DNA of 64,000 bases. Origin: Immundisolibacterales bacterium. Lineage in GTDB: Bacteria; Pseudomonadota; Gammaproteobacteria; HK1. The stretch covers positions 1 through 64,000 of the forward strand of contig JAPOPW010000064.1 in NCBI GenBank assembly GCA_026712715.1, given 5' to 3'. Positions within the stretch are counted from its first letter, which is position 1. Every line of letters begins with the position of its first letter. Made by a program: the position numbers and the translations under genes. Positions 10,050-20,655 of the stretch are shown here, in pieces. Under the pieces are notes generated by a model that saw nothing but the letters and a program-made list of their open reading frames with translations, searched no databases and was not told where the DNA came from.

Positions 10050-10778
10050 TCAGGCGAGCGCAGAGACCGGCGAGCTCCGGTACCCCCCGTCCTCGACGGC
10101 GAGCACTGAAGCACCGTCGTACCAGTCCGCGAGCACGATGCGCCGGCACGCCCGTCCGGCCACCGTCAGATGATGGGTCGCGGGACGATGGGTGTGGCCG
10201 TGAATGAGGTCGTCCGCCCGGTGCTCGTGAAGGAGCGCCTCCACCGCGTCCGGCGCGACGTCCATGATGTCGCTCGGCTTGAGCGCGGTGAGCTCACGCG
10301 AGCGATGGCGCAGCCGGGCGGCCATGAGCGCGCGCTCCTCGAGGGCAAGGGCGAGGAATTCGCGCTGCACTTCGGGGTTGCGCGCATGGGCTCGGAACGC
10401 CTGGTAGTCGACGTCGCCGGTGCAGAGCTGGTCTCCATGGGTGATGATCGTGCGGCGGCCTTCGAGATCGATCGCCGTCACATCGTCGAGCAGTGCGACA
10501 CCCGTGCGCGCCGCGAAGTCTCTTCCGACCAGGAAGTCGTGGTTGCCGGCGATGAACGCGATGCGGGTCCCCGAATCGCTGAGGCGCCGCAGCTCCTCCT
10601 CCACTTCCGGGTGGGGCGCAGTCACGTCGTCATCACCGAGCCACTGATCGAAGACATCGCCGAGGAGATAGAGAGTCTCCGCCCGCCGGGCCGGGCCGCG
10701 GACGAGACGCGCGAACGCCGCCAGGGACGCCGGCCGGTCGCGATGCAGGTGCAGATCGGAGGCGAACAGGGTCAGCAC
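10050..10778 (-). CDS. lpxH: UDP-2,3-diacylglucosamine diphosphatase
   Basis: 242 aa; FASDLHLHRDRP, YLLGDVFDQWLGDDD, FIAGNHDFLVG, HGHTHRPA. Confidence 0.93.
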   Translation of the reverse strand: MLTLFASDLHLHRDRPASLAAFARLVRGPARRAETLYLLGDVFDQWLGDDDVTAPHPEVEEELRRLSDSGTRIAFIAGNHDFLVGRDFAARTGVALLDDVTAIDLEGRRTIITHGDQLCTGDVDYQAFRAHARNPEVQREFLALALEERALMAARLRHRSRELTALKPSDIMDVAPDAVEALLHEHRADDLIHGHTHRPATHHLTVAGRACRRIVLADWYDGASVLAVEDGGYRSSPVSALA

Positions 10779-10856
10779 GACCGTCGGGGGACGGACGCGG
10801 TGCCGCCATCGTTCGCAAACCTTCGTCCGCCCGCCTTCATGCCGGGATCCGGGTCA

Positions 10857-11495
10857 CTAGAGGGGATGGATCAGGGTCTCGCGGATCACGACCGCGTCCT
10901 TTGGCACGTCCTTCGAGAACGGACCGCCGCTTCCGGTGGGGAGCGCGACAATCCCGTCGACGGTTTCCATGCCCTCGACGACGCGTCCGAACACCGTGTA
11001 GCCCCACCCCCGGACCGTGCGATCGCGATGGTTCAGGAAGTCGTTGTCGACCACGTTGATGAAGAACTAGGCGGTCGCGGAATGGGGGTCGGAAGTGCGC
11101 GCCATTGCGATCGTCCCGCGCGAGTTCGCCCCCGCCCGATCCGCCTCGTTGCGAATCGGGGCGCGGGTCGCGGGCCGGTGAAACTCCGCCGTGAACCCGC
11201 CGCCCTGGACCATGAACCCCGCGATGATCCGGTGAAAAATGGTTCCCCGGTAGAATCCGTCCTCGACGTAACGGAGAAAATTCGCGACCGTCTCGGGAGC
11301 GGAGGCGCGATCGAGCTCGAGAACGAAGGAGCCGTGCGTGGTCGCGAACGTGACCCGCGGCGGTGCCTCCGGCTCGGCGCCGCCGGCGGCGTTGCAGGCA
11401 AGCGCGAGCAGTGCGATGGCGGGGTAACGGCGAAGTGAAATCGGCATCGAAGTCGCGACCCTCATCGTGTTTCCGGCAAGGTCCGATGGTGACAC
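10857..11495 (-). pseudogene. Cyclophilin-type peptidyl-prolyl cis-trans isomerase with internal in-frame TAG
   Basis: Two adjacent ORFs in one frame (11067-11495 and 10857-11054) form a complete cyclophilin interrupted only by TAG at 11067-11069: ...[27 protein letters not shown]...; N-terminal signal-like LRRYPAIALLALAC. Confidence 0.85.
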
Positions 11496-11688
11496 GGACG
11501 GCGCGGCATTCTACACTCCGCCCCCGGGTCGGCGCGGCCGCGAAGGCTGGCCGTCCCGGTCCGGCGACATATCGGGAATTTCGATAGACAGCCGAACTGC
11601 GCGTACCTTAGGATCGCCGCCTTGTCGCCGCCCGCCGTTCACGGTGGCGGTTGCGGGGTGGGAACTGGAACGGCACAGGTAGCAAAAT

Positions 11689-12024
11689 ATGGAACTCAGC
11701 GGCGAACGCGATGGGGACGTCCTGGTCCTGACACCTGAAGGCAGGATTGACGGATCAAACTCGGCGGACTTCCAGTCAGCGGTGATGGAGCGGATCGACG
11801 AAGGCGCCGAGTCGATTCTTCTCGACTTTGCCGGCATCAGCTACATCAGCAGCGCGGGGCTCCGTGCGGTGCTGATCCTGGCGAAGAAGCTCAACCAGGT
11901 GAACGGACGCTTTGCCCTGTGCTCGATGCAGGACTCGGTACAGAGCGTCTTCGAGGTGAGCGGATTCGTCAAGATCATCGACGTTCACCCCGGGCGCGGC
12001 GAAGCGCTCACGGCGATGCAGTAG
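11689..12024 (+). CDS. STAS-domain protein (anti-sigma factor antagonist family)
   Basis: 111 aa; LTPEGRIDGSNSADFQ, LLDFAGISYISSAGLRAVL. Confidence 0.92.
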   Translation: MELSGERDGDVLVLTPEGRIDGSNSADFQSAVMERIDEGAESILLDFAGISYISSAGLRAVLILAKKLNQVNGRFALCSMQDSVQSVFEVSGFVKIIDVHPGRGEALTAMQ

Positions 12025-12076
12025 GCGCGGACGCGAAAGACACCTTCGTCGCCTTGGAACCGGCAGGTCATTCGCC

Positions 12077-12724
12077 ATGTTGACGATCTCCGAAGAGGTA
12101 TTGCTTCTCTTTCTCGACGACGAGAAGGGGACATTCATCCGCGGTCCCGACATTCACGTCGAGCTCGCGATGAGCGGTGCCGTACTGATGGACCTCGCCT
12201 TCGCCAACCGGATCGATACGGACCCGGAACGCCTGTTCGTGGTCGATCAGTCGCCGGTCGGCGACCGGGTTCTCGACGATCTTCTCTCCCGGATCGCGGC
12301 GACGGAGCCCGAACGTTCGACGGAGTACTGGCTGAACTGGATCCGCGAGGACGTGCCCGACATCATGGGCCACTTCATCGATCGACTGGTGGAGAAGGGC
12401 ATCCTGCGGCGGATGGAGGAGAAGATCCTCTGGGTGTTCGAGACCCGCCGCTACCCGGTCATCGACGACCGCGAGGAGCGCGAGGTCAAGCGCCGGATCA
12501 CGAGCGTTCTCTTCAGCGACGAGATTCCGGACCCTCGCGATGTCGTCATCATCGGTATCGTGAACGCGTGCGACCTGCTCGACGTCATCCTGCACCACCG
12601 CGAGGTGGACAAGGTGCGGGGCCGTGCCGAACAGATCTCCCAGATGGATTTCATCGGCCAGGCCATCAACAGCACCATCAACGACGTGCGGGCGTCGATC
12701 CTTTCCATGATCTCGACCATGTAG
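12077..12724 (+). CDS. GPP34 family phosphoprotein (GOLPH3/Vps74-like)
   Basis: 215 aa; MLTISEEVLLLFLDDEKGTF, ELAMSGAVLMDLAFANRI, layout of the GPP34 family; 52 bp after the STAS gene. Confidence 0.8.
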   Translation: MLTISEEVLLLFLDDEKGTFIRGPDIHVELAMSGAVLMDLAFANRIDTDPERLFVVDQSPVGDRVLDDLLSRIAATEPERSTEYWLNWIREDVPDIMGHFIDRLVEKGILRRMEEKILWVFETRRYPVIDDREEREVKRRITSVLFSDEIPDPRDVVIIGIVNACDLLDVILHHREVDKVRGRAEQISQMDFIGQAINSTINDVRASILSMISTM

Positions 12725-12772
12725 CGACGCGGTCCGCCCGCCCTGGCGGAAGCGCGATCCGGGGGACCGGAC

Positions 12773-14230
12773 GTGCTGCAGATTCACAACACGCTCACCC
12801 GACAAAAGGAGCCGTTCCGGCCTCTCGATCCCGGACGTGCGGGGATGTACGTCTGCGGCATGACGGTGTACGACTACTGCCATCTCGGACACGCCCGGAT
12901 GCTCCTCGTGTTCGACGTCGTGGCACGGTATCTGCGCCACCTCGGAATCCGGCTCACCTACGTCCGGAACATCACGGACATCGACGACAAGATCATCGAC
13001 CGTGCGCGGGAGAACGGCGAGCCCGTGGAGGCGGTGACGGGGCGCTTCATCGCGGCCATGCACGAGGACTGCGAGGCGCTCGGCATCCTGCCGCCGGATC
13101 GCGAGCCCCGGGCCACCGACCATGTCGCCGGCATGCTCGCACTCATCTCCAGTCTCGTGGACAAGGGCTACGCGTACGTCGGTGAAACGGGAGACGTATT
13201 CTTCGAGATCGCGCGTTTTCCCGAGTACGGCAAGCTCTCCGGGAATCGGGTGGAGGCGCTGCGCGCCGGAGCCCGCGTCGAGGTGGACGAGAGCAAGGCG
13301 GCGGCGGAGGACTTCGTGCTGTGGAAGGCGGCCAAGCCGGGAGAGCCGTCCTGGCCGTCGCCATGGGGTCCGGGGCGGCCGGGCTGGCATATCGAGTGCT
13401 CCGCGATGTCGATGGCGAACCTCGGGGAGCGGTTCGACATCCACGGGGGCGGCCGCGACCTCGTCTTTCCCCATCACGAATGCGAGATCGCCCAGTCCGA
13501 GGCGAGCACCGGGAAACGCTTCGCCAACGTCTGGATGCACAACGGCTTCGTCCGCATCGACGGGGACAAGATGTCGAAGTCGCTCGGGAACTTCTTCACC
13601 ATCCGGGACATCCTGCGCCGACACTCGGGCGAGTCGGTCCGCTACTACCTCCTGACGAGTCACTATCGAAGCCCGCTCAACCACTCCGCCGAACGTCTCG
13701 AAGAAGCGGAGCGGTCGTACGGCCGCCTCTACGGCGCCCTTCGCGGAATCGCGATCCCGCCGCCGGGGCAGGATGGGGAGCCGGTGGGCGGCTTCGAGGA
13801 CGAGTTCCGGCGGGCGATGGACGACGACTTCAACACGCCCGAGGCCATTGCGGTGCTGCACGAGATTGCAAGCGAAGTGAATCGATGCCGGGAGCTCAGG
13901 CCGGAGAAAGCGCAGGCCGCGGCCGCCGCGCTCCGGCGGGCCGGGGCGGTGCTGGGCCTGCTCGAGACCGACCCGGACGAGTTCTTTCAGGGTCGGCCGA
14001 TGATCGGAACGATCGACACCGGTCCGGCAACCACCTCCGGCAGCCTGTCGGTGTCGGTTCCCTGCGACCCTCCGACGGCGGCCGGAATCGAAACCCTCAT
14101 TGCCGCCCGCGCCGCCGCCCGGCGAGCGAAGGACTTCGCCGAAGCGGATCGGATTCGCGACGAGCTGGCCGCGGCCCGCATCGTCCTCGAGGACGGTCCG
14201 GGCGGCACGACATGGCGGCGCTCCTCGTGA
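12773..14230 (+). CDS. cysS: Cysteine--tRNA ligase
   Basis: 485 aa, GTG start; [46 protein letters not shown]. Confidence 0.97.
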   Translation: MLQIHNTLTRQKEPFRPLDPGRAGMYVCGMTVYDYCHLGHARMLLVFDVVARYLRHLGIRLTYVRNITDIDDKIIDRARENGEPVEAVTGRFIAAMHEDCEALGILPPDREPRATDHVAGMLALISSLVDKGYAYVGETGDVFFEIARFPEYGKLSGNRVEALRAGARVEVDESKAAAEDFVLWKAAKPGEPSWPSPWGPGRPGWHIECSAMSMANLGERFDIHGGGRDLVFPHHECEIAQSEASTGKRFANVWMHNGFVRIDGDKMSKSLGNFFTIRDILRRHSGESVRYYLLTSHYRSPLNHSAERLEEAERSYGRLYGALRGIAIPPPGQDGEPVGGFEDEFRRAMDDDFNTPEAIAVLHEIASEVNRCRELRPEKAQAAAAALRRAGAVLGLLETDPDEFFQGRPMIGTIDTGPATTSGSLSVSVPCDPPTAAGIETLIAARAAARRAKDFAEADRIRDELAAARIVLEDGPGGTTWRRSS

Positions 14231-14269
14231 TTCGGGTATCATGGCGACGCGCCGCCGCTCCGGCGGCAG

Positions 14270-14346
<77 letters not shown>

Positions 14347-14400
14347 CTCTCCGCGGCCTCGCAGGGACGGGGAGCCGGGAGTGCCGTTCGTCCGTGTCGA

Positions 14401-14477
14401 GCGCCCGTAGCTCAGCCGGATAGAGCATCGGCCTTCTAAGCCGAGGGTCGTAGGTTCGAATCCTACCGGGCGCGCCA
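14401..14477 (+). tRNA. tRNA-Arg (UCU)
   Basis: GCGCCCGTAGCTCAGCCGGATAGAGCATCGGCCTTCTAAGCCGAGGGTCGTAGGTTCGAATCCTACCGGGCGCGCCA; anticodon TCT. Confidence 0.95.
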
Positions 14478-14518
14478 ATCCTCGGGGTCGGCGACCGAGC
14501 GGCGGAACAGTCGACGAT

Positions 14519-14595
14519 GGTGGGCGTAGCTCAGTCGGTAGAGCACCGGATTGTGGCTCCGGAGGTCGCGGGTTCAATCCCCGTCGCTCACCCCA
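14519..14595 (+). tRNA. tRNA-His (GUG)
   Basis: GTGGGCGTAGCTCAGTCGGTAGAGCACCGGATTGTGGCTCCGGAGGTCGCGGGTTCAATCCCCGTCGCTCACCCCA; anticodon GTG; extra 5' G opposite discriminator C. Confidence 0.95.
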
Positions 14596-14615
14596 GACCT
14601 GCGGGAGGGCAGGGC

Positions 14616-15488
14616 ATGACGAACTGCATTCGCGTCGAACCGATGGATGCCACGCTCGGGGCGGCGGTCCGCGGAATCGATCTCCGCGAGCCGTTGGGCG
14701 ACGAGGCATTCGGTGCACTCCACGACGCCTGGCTCGAGCACGCGGTGCTGGTGTTTCCGGAGCAGTTCCTCGACGACGAGAGCCATCAGGCGTTCAGCCG
14801 CCGCTTCGGGCGTCTCGAGCGGGTCATCACCCGCCGGGAAGGGAGCACCGTGGTCATTTCCAACCTGTCCAACGTTCGTGAGGACGGCTCGCTGATCGAG
14901 CCGGACGGGAGACGGGCCCTCTTCCTCAAGGGCAACTCCTACTGGCACACCGACAGCTCGTTCAAGCGGGTGCCCGCCAAGGCGTCCATCCTTTCGGCGC
15001 GGCAGGTTCCGACCGAGGGGGGCGAGACGGAGTTCGCGGACATGCGTGCCGCCTGGGATCGGCTCGAGCCCGAGATGCAGAGTCGCCTGGAGGGCACGGT
15101 GGCGCTGCACAGCTACCGCTACAGCCAGGGCAAGGTGGGCGGCCTCGACCTGCTGGGCGAAGACGATCTCGACAACCTCCCGCCGGTCGAGCACCCGGTC
15201 GTGCGCACCCATCCGGAGACGGGGAGGAAGAACCTGTACATCGGCCGCCACGCGAGCCACATCCTGGGCGAGGACGTCGCGGAGAGCCGGGAGTTGCTGG
15301 AGACCCTGTGCGACGAGGCGTGCCGTCCCCCCCGGACGTTCTCCCATCGGTGGAAGGCGGGGGATCTCGTCATGTGGGACAACCGCTGCGTGCTCCATCG
15401 CGGCCGGCCCTATCCGCCCGACCAGCCTCGTCAGATGCGCCGCACCACGGTCGCCGGAGACCAGGCGGACAACGAGTGGGCGGTGTGA
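14616..15488 (+). CDS. TauD/TfdA family Fe(II)/2-oxoglutarate dioxygenase
   Basis: Start MTNCIRVEPM; WHTDSSFK (HxD), VMWDNRCVLHRGRPY (distal His). Confidence 0.92.
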   Translation: MTNCIRVEPMDATLGAAVRGIDLREPLGDEAFGALHDAWLEHAVLVFPEQFLDDESHQAFSRRFGRLERVITRREGSTVVISNLSNVREDGSLIEPDGRRALFLKGNSYWHTDSSFKRVPAKASILSARQVPTEGGETEFADMRAAWDRLEPEMQSRLEGTVALHSYRYSQGKVGGLDLLGEDDLDNLPPVEHPVVRTHPETGRKNLYIGRHASHILGEDVAESRELLETLCDEACRPPRTFSHRWKAGDLVMWDNRCVLHRGRPYPPDQPRQMRRTTVAGDQADNEWAV

Positions 15489-15671
15489 ACGCTTCGGCCG
15501 GCCCGGCCGGGGACGCGGTCCGGCGCCGAATTGCGCGAGGAGATGCGACGCGACCGACCATGCCCTGGTGACGGGCGTGTCCTGCAGCATCGAGAAGTCC
15601 AAGGCGATCTGAATTGCGCGAGCGGCCGGCCCGCCGTTTCCACCGGCTCCCGCGAGCCGGAGGAGGCGCCG

Positions 15672-16100
15672 TCAACCGGGCGGGACGAGGGCGGCCCGGA
15701 GCCGCACCGCGACCCGTTCGAGGTCCGCCCGGTCGGCCCGCCGCCGGCCATGGAGCTCGAGCGAGATCCCATCGTGGCGGGGAATCAAGTGGACGTGGTA
15801 ATGGAACACGGTCTGACCCGCCGCGCGTCCGTTGACCTGGTACACGCCGAGCCCGGGCGGAGCGATGGTGGCGCGGATGGCGTGCGCCATGCGCTTCGCG
15901 GTGTCCATGACCGCCCCGAGCGCCGGCGCGGGAGTCTCGAAGAGGTTCTCCCAGTGCGGCTTCGGAATCACGAGGACATGTCCCTCCGCGAGCGGGTTCA
16001 GGTCCATGAACGCGAGGGTCTCGCCGTCGTCCCAGACCGGGTGGGAGCGGGCGGTGCCGGCGACGATGCGGCAGAAGATGCAGTTCTCCCTGGCTTGCAT
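15672..16100 (-). CDS. HIT family protein
   Basis: Start MQARENCIFCRIVAG; HIT motif HYHVHLIPR. Confidence 0.93.
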   Translation of the reverse strand: MQARENCIFCRIVAGTARSHPVWDDGETLAFMDLNPLAEGHVLVIPKPHWENLFETPAPALGAVMDTAKRMAHAIRATIAPPGLGVYQVNGRAAGQTVFHYHVHLIPRHDGISLELHGRRRADRADLERVAVRLRAALVPPG

Positions 16101-16268
16101 GGCGGTCAGGGACTTCCGGACGAACTCGACATGGGCTCCCGATCCTCCTGCTTGCCGGCAGCATCTTTCGGGGCGCGGCCTTCGCGACCGCGCCGCGCAC
16201 GGGCGCAGCGTGCGCCCGGAGCCGAGCCGGACCGCCATGCCCGAACGGTAGTGTAGAGGAGGGGGAAG

Positions 16269-17300
16269 ATGAGCGAGAGGAGGCTCCGGTTCGGAATCCG
16301 GCCACACGGTTGGATCGCGGATCCGACCCCGTTCGCGGAGATCGTCGCCTGGGTCGCGCGCGCGGAAGCGCTCGGCTTCGACTCGGTACACGTCGCGGAC
16401 CGCCTGCTCTCGCGAGTGCCGCCGGTCTACGAGTCGACAATGTACGAGGTGACCTCGTGTCTCGCGACCTTTGCGGCGCACACGAATACCATGCAGCTCT
16501 CGCCCCTCGTCTACAACGCTCCGTATCGCCACCCGGTGCTCACCGCGAAGGTCTTCGCCTCCCTCGACGTCGCGTCGCAAGGGCGGATCGTCCTTGCCGT
16601 CGGGGGCGGCTGGAACGCTCACGAGTTCGAGGTGCTCGGCGTTCCCCGCGGCCGGAGAGGACGCCTCCTCGAGGAGTCGGTGGAGGTCATCCGGCGGCTC
16701 TGGACCGAGAACCACGTCGACCACGAAGGCGCTTGCTTTTCGTTCCGCGACGTCTCCGTCGAGCCCAAGCCCGTGCAGGAGCCGCATCCCCCGATCTGGT
16801 TCGGTTCGATCGGGCCCGAGGTGCACGAATTCAACCCGCTCGTCGAGCGGGTCCTCGATCGGATTGCCCGGCTCGGTGACGGCTGGGTTCCGCTCACCTA
16901 TTCGACCCACGCGAAGGCGATGACCGATCCGGGACTCCTTGGCCGCGCGTGGCGGCGCATCGAGGCAGGACTGGCGGCGAACGGCCGGGACCCCCGTCGC
17001 TTCGAGATCATCTATTCGCACTGGTGCTACGTCACGGCCGGCGAGTCCGGGGAGCGCGAACGTTGCGAGGAGGCGGTGCGGCGATGGTTCGACGGGAGCC
17101 TCGACGAGGCCCGCCGCACCTACCTCGTCGGCGGCCCGGAGGAGATCGTGGACCGGATCGCGGCGAGCGTCGCGGAGCTGCCGAGGGTCGACCGCTTCAT
17201 CCTGACGCCGTTCAGCTACGACCCGGAGCAGCTCGACCGGCTCGCGGCAGAGGTGCTGCCGCGCCTCGAGGAGCGCTTCGGCCAGGCGCCGGCCCGATAG
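16269..17300 (+). CDS. LLM class (luciferase-like) flavin-dependent oxidoreductase
   Basis: 343 aa; RAEALGFDSVHVADRL, GRIVLAVGGGWNAHEFEVLG, PPIWFGSIGPE. Confidence 0.88.
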   Translation: MSERRLRFGIRPHGWIADPTPFAEIVAWVARAEALGFDSVHVADRLLSRVPPVYESTMYEVTSCLATFAAHTNTMQLSPLVYNAPYRHPVLTAKVFASLDVASQGRIVLAVGGGWNAHEFEVLGVPRGRRGRLLEESVEVIRRLWTENHVDHEGACFSFRDVSVEPKPVQEPHPPIWFGSIGPEVHEFNPLVERVLDRIARLGDGWVPLTYSTHAKAMTDPGLLGRAWRRIEAGLAANGRDPRRFEIIYSHWCYVTAGESGERERCEEAVRRWFDGSLDEARRTYLVGGPEEIVDRIAASVAELPRVDRFILTPFSYDPEQLDRLAAEVLPRLEERFGQAPAR

Positions 17301-17474
17301 CCGACCGCTCGAGAGACAGCGCGTTCCGGGCGCACGGTGATCGGCCGCCCGTGTCAAGGCGCCCGGACGGAGAATCCGGAACCCGAGATCCGCAAGCGGG
17401 GCGGGTCGAACGTGCGCCCGGACCGCCCGTTGCGGTGTCGCGAGCGGTGCGCGGCGCCGGCCGGCCCAGGGCCG

Positions 17475-18923
17475 CTACTCGGTGATCAGCTTGACCCGGT
17501 CGCCGGCGCGGGGCTCTCCCTGCGGGAGGCCGTTCAGGACCCGGAAGGTCCGGCGGGGCATTCTCATTTCGGTGGGGAAGTGACGGGCGACGAGACTGTC
17601 CACCGTCTCCGCGGGGCCGACCTCCCGGACCACGACCCGCCAGGGTTTGAGCGCCCGTGCCTCCCACCGCGAGAGCCGCCGGAACGAGAATACGGACGTG
17701 CGCTGGTGCCGGTCGGTTTCGCTTCGCGGAGCCCCGGCGGGAACGAACGCGAACCGGGCTACCGAGTCCGCCTGAAACCGGATCGCCGCCAGGCGCACCG
17801 GTTGCCCTCCGGAACCGCGCGCGACCGCAGTGACCGCGTCCATCCCGTCCACCGAGGTCCGTCGGAAGCGACTCAGTCGCGTCCCGGCCGCCCAGTCGCG
17901 GTACAGGTACCGGCGGAGCGACCGGCCCGGTTCGGTCCGTCCCAGGTCGAAGTACATCCTTGCCCCTTCGGGACCGAAACCGGTGACCGCGCGTTCGCCG
18001 TTCAGCAGGCGGAATCCGGGGGGAGCCTCGAATTCGAAGCCGATGGATGGATGCACGAACCGAAGGCCGCGCACGAAGCCCTGCTCGGGTCCGTCGCCGA
18101 AGAGCAGACCGTCGATCTTGGACAAGTAGATGTTTCGCCCCACGATGGGATCGGACACCGATGTGCGTCTCGCTGCGGCGACTGCGCGCGCGACCCGGTC
18201 TCGCGTGCGCGGGTGGGTGGCGAAGAAGTCCAGGCCCGGGGTCGCCGGACGTCCGTGCATGGACGCCGCCAGCGCGCTGTTCCGCTTCAGCTTGTCCAGG
18301 AAGCTCGACATCGCACCGGGCTCGAAGCCGGCGCGGCTGAGGTAGAGCACCCCGAGGTCGTCCGCCTCGTACTCCTCCGTGCGCGAGTACGCGCTCAGCG
18401 CCGCGTGCGCACCGACCCGGCCAAGACTCATGAGCGCGTCGTTGTCGGTGACCGCTCCGAGCACGGCCAGGCCGAGTCCGGCAAGAGTGCCCTTGGTATG
18501 CCGTTTCGCACCGTGGCGGGCGGTCACGTGGGCGATTTCGTGGGCGAGGACCCCGGCGACCTCCGCTTCGTTGTCCGCGAGCGCAAGCAGGCCGCGGGTC
18601 AGGTACACATACCCTCCGGGCAGCGCGAACGCGTTGACGATCGGGGAGTCGATGATGGTGAAGGTGTAGCCGACCTCGGGGGCATTCGAAGCGGCGGCGA
18701 TGAACTGCCCGATGCTGTCGACGTAGCGGGCGAGGTTCGGATCGTCGTACGCGCCCCCGAACTGCGTGAGGATCTTCGAATGCTCCTCCCGGCCGATCCG
18801 CTTCTCGTCCTCCGGCGAAATCCCGAAGATCGACTGCGCACCGGCCCACGACGAGATCGCGAGCAAGGCGACCGCGGCCGCGGCGCGAAACGGTCCTGGC
18901 GATGTTGACCGGTTCTTCACCAT
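17475..18923 (-). CDS. M48 family metalloprotease (BepA-like), secreted
   Basis: Signal peptide MVKNRSTSPGPFRAAAAVALLAISSWAGAQ; LAHEIAHVTARHGAKR (HExxH). Confidence 0.9.
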   Translation of the reverse strand: MVKNRSTSPGPFRAAAAVALLAISSWAGAQSIFGISPEDEKRIGREEHSKILTQFGGAYDDPNLARYVDSIGQFIAAASNAPEVGYTFTIIDSPIVNAFALPGGYVYLTRGLLALADNEAEVAGVLAHEIAHVTARHGAKRHTKGTLAGLGLAVLGAVTDNDALMSLGRVGAHAALSAYSRTEEYEADDLGVLYLSRAGFEPGAMSSFLDKLKRNSALAASMHGRPATPGLDFFATHPRTRDRVARAVAAARRTSVSDPIVGRNIYLSKIDGLLFGDGPEQGFVRGLRFVHPSIGFEFEAPPGFRLLNGERAVTGFGPEGARMYFDLGRTEPGRSLRRYLYRDWAAGTRLSRFRRTSVDGMDAVTAVARGSGGQPVRLAAIRFQADSVARFAFVPAGAPRSETDRHQRTSVFSFRRLSRWEARALKPWRVVVREVGPAETVDSLVARHFPTEMRMPRRTFRVLNGLPQGEPRAGDRVKLITE

Positions 18924-19094
18924 TGCCGTTTGTCTCGTCGGGTGGAGCATTCGTGCGCGGGCGCGAGGAAGGTTCGCACTTCCGCAAGTGGATTTCCAGA
19001 CGGATCGTCCGGACCGTCCGGCGCCCGGCAAGCTCCGGCGAACACACCGCGAAAGGGTGGGGAATCGACGCGTCGGCGTGTAGAGTGTGACCCC

Positions 19095-20477
19095 GTGATC
19101 GACCTTGCTTCCACTTCCATCGCCGATCTCGGAGCTGCACTGCGCGAGGGCCGGGTCCGAGCGGCGGACCTTGTCGCGCAAGTCGCCGCCAACCGCGACG
19201 AGGACCTTGGCGCCTACAAGCTCTGGCTGCCGGAGCGCGCCGCGTCCGCGGCGGCGATGGCTGACGCCGCCTTTGCCGAAGGGTTGGACTTCGGTCCCCT
19301 CCAGGGCTTGCCGATCTCGGTCAAGGATCTCTACGGCCTCGCCGGGTCGCCCACCCACGCCGGCGCCCCCCGGGCGTTGCCCGGTGCCTGGGAGCGGGAA
19401 GGCCCCGTGGTTCGGGCGGTGCGAAGCGGCATGGGCTGCGTCGTCGGCAAGACCCACACCGTCGAGTTCGCCTTCGGCGGTATCGGCAGCAACCCGCATT
19501 GGGGGACTCCGAAGAACCCCTGGAGCCGGGAGGTGCATCGCGTCCCGGGCGGGTCGAGCGCCGGTGCCGGGGTGTCGCTCTGGGAAGGTACGGCGGTCAT
19601 TGCGCTCGGCAGCGATACCGCCGGCTCGGTCCGGGTGCCCGCGAGCTTCACCGGCACCGTCGGGCTCAAGACGACCTGGGGGCGATGGTCGCTCGACGGC
19701 CTGGTGCCGCTCAGTCCGTCACTGGACACCGCGGGGATCCTCACTCGCTCGGTCGCCGACGCCGCGCTCGCCTTCTCGGTCATCGACCCCCGGTGTCCGG
19801 CCCCGCCGGTTGCGGGGGATGTCTCGCAGCTTCGTTTCGGTGTAGTCGAGGAGCTGTTCGACGGGTGTGCGCCGGACATCGTCGCCGCGGTCCGTACGGC
19901 GATCCGCGAGCTCGAGGACAAGGGCGCCTCGGTCTTCCGGTTCTCGCTTCCCGGGCTCGATGCCGCCCAAGGAGTCTTCGCCGCCGGTGGACTTGCCGCG
20001 CCCGAGTTCGTGGCCTTCATCAACCGCGAGCTGCCGGACTTTCGTCCGACCCTCGACCCGAACGTCCGGGAGCGTTTTGCCGCGGTCGAAGCGATGCCGG
20101 CGACCGAATACCTCGACCGGCGGGCACGGCTCGCGCGGGCGGCGGACGAAGCCAATGCGGCGCTTGCCGATGTGGACGGAGTTCTCTGCCCGACGACACC
20201 GCTCACCGCGCCGCGCCTCGACGAGGTGGCGCACGCGCAAGGGTACCGCGAGCGCAACATGGCGACCCTGCGCAATACGAGCCCCGGCAACCTGCTCGAC
20301 CTCTGCGGTCTCTCGCTCCCGGTCGGACTGGATGTCGACGGCATGCCCATCGGGCTCCAGATCCTGGCCTCCCGCGGGGCCGACGAATCCCTCCTCGGGG
20401 CGGCGGGCGCCGTCGAAGGGGTTCTCGGATCTGCGCGGCAGCGCCTCGGCTCACCCCGCGGCGCGTCGCCGGCTTGA
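19095..20477 (+). CDS. Amidase signature family protein
   Basis: GTG start; GLPISVKDLYG, PGGSSAGAGVSLWEG, ALGSDTAGSVRVPASFTGTVGLK (Ser-cisSer-Lys triad). Confidence 0.92.
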   Translation: MIDLASTSIADLGAALREGRVRAADLVAQVAANRDEDLGAYKLWLPERAASAAAMADAAFAEGLDFGPLQGLPISVKDLYGLAGSPTHAGAPRALPGAWEREGPVVRAVRSGMGCVVGKTHTVEFAFGGIGSNPHWGTPKNPWSREVHRVPGGSSAGAGVSLWEGTAVIALGSDTAGSVRVPASFTGTVGLKTTWGRWSLDGLVPLSPSLDTAGILTRSVADAALAFSVIDPRCPAPPVAGDVSQLRFGVVEELFDGCAPDIVAAVRTAIRELEDKGASVFRFSLPGLDAAQGVFAAGGLAAPEFVAFINRELPDFRPTLDPNVRERFAAVEAMPATEYLDRRARLARAADEANAALADVDGVLCPTTPLTAPRLDEVAHAQGYRERNMATLRNTSPGNLLDLCGLSLPVGLDVDGMPIGLQILASRGADESLLGAAGAVEGVLGSARQRLGSPRGASPA

Positions 20478-20655
20478 ACCGTGCGGCGACGCTGTCCTGG
20501 ACTCCTTGAGGGGCCTCGATCTCTGAAGACGGGTCAAGTTTGCGAAGCGATTTCAGGAACGAAACGCACGAGGCCGCTACCGCTACGCAGCGGCCGGGTC
20601 ACGAACGAGGATGGGTGGCTTCGAACAGGTCTCGCCGGTCCGAGGCGAAGCCTCG

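Noticed and set aside
20570-20600. Hairpin GGCCGCT...AGCGGCC between amidase and barrel genes
   Set aside because: Plausible terminator position but short stem, no T-tract; not strong enough to call.
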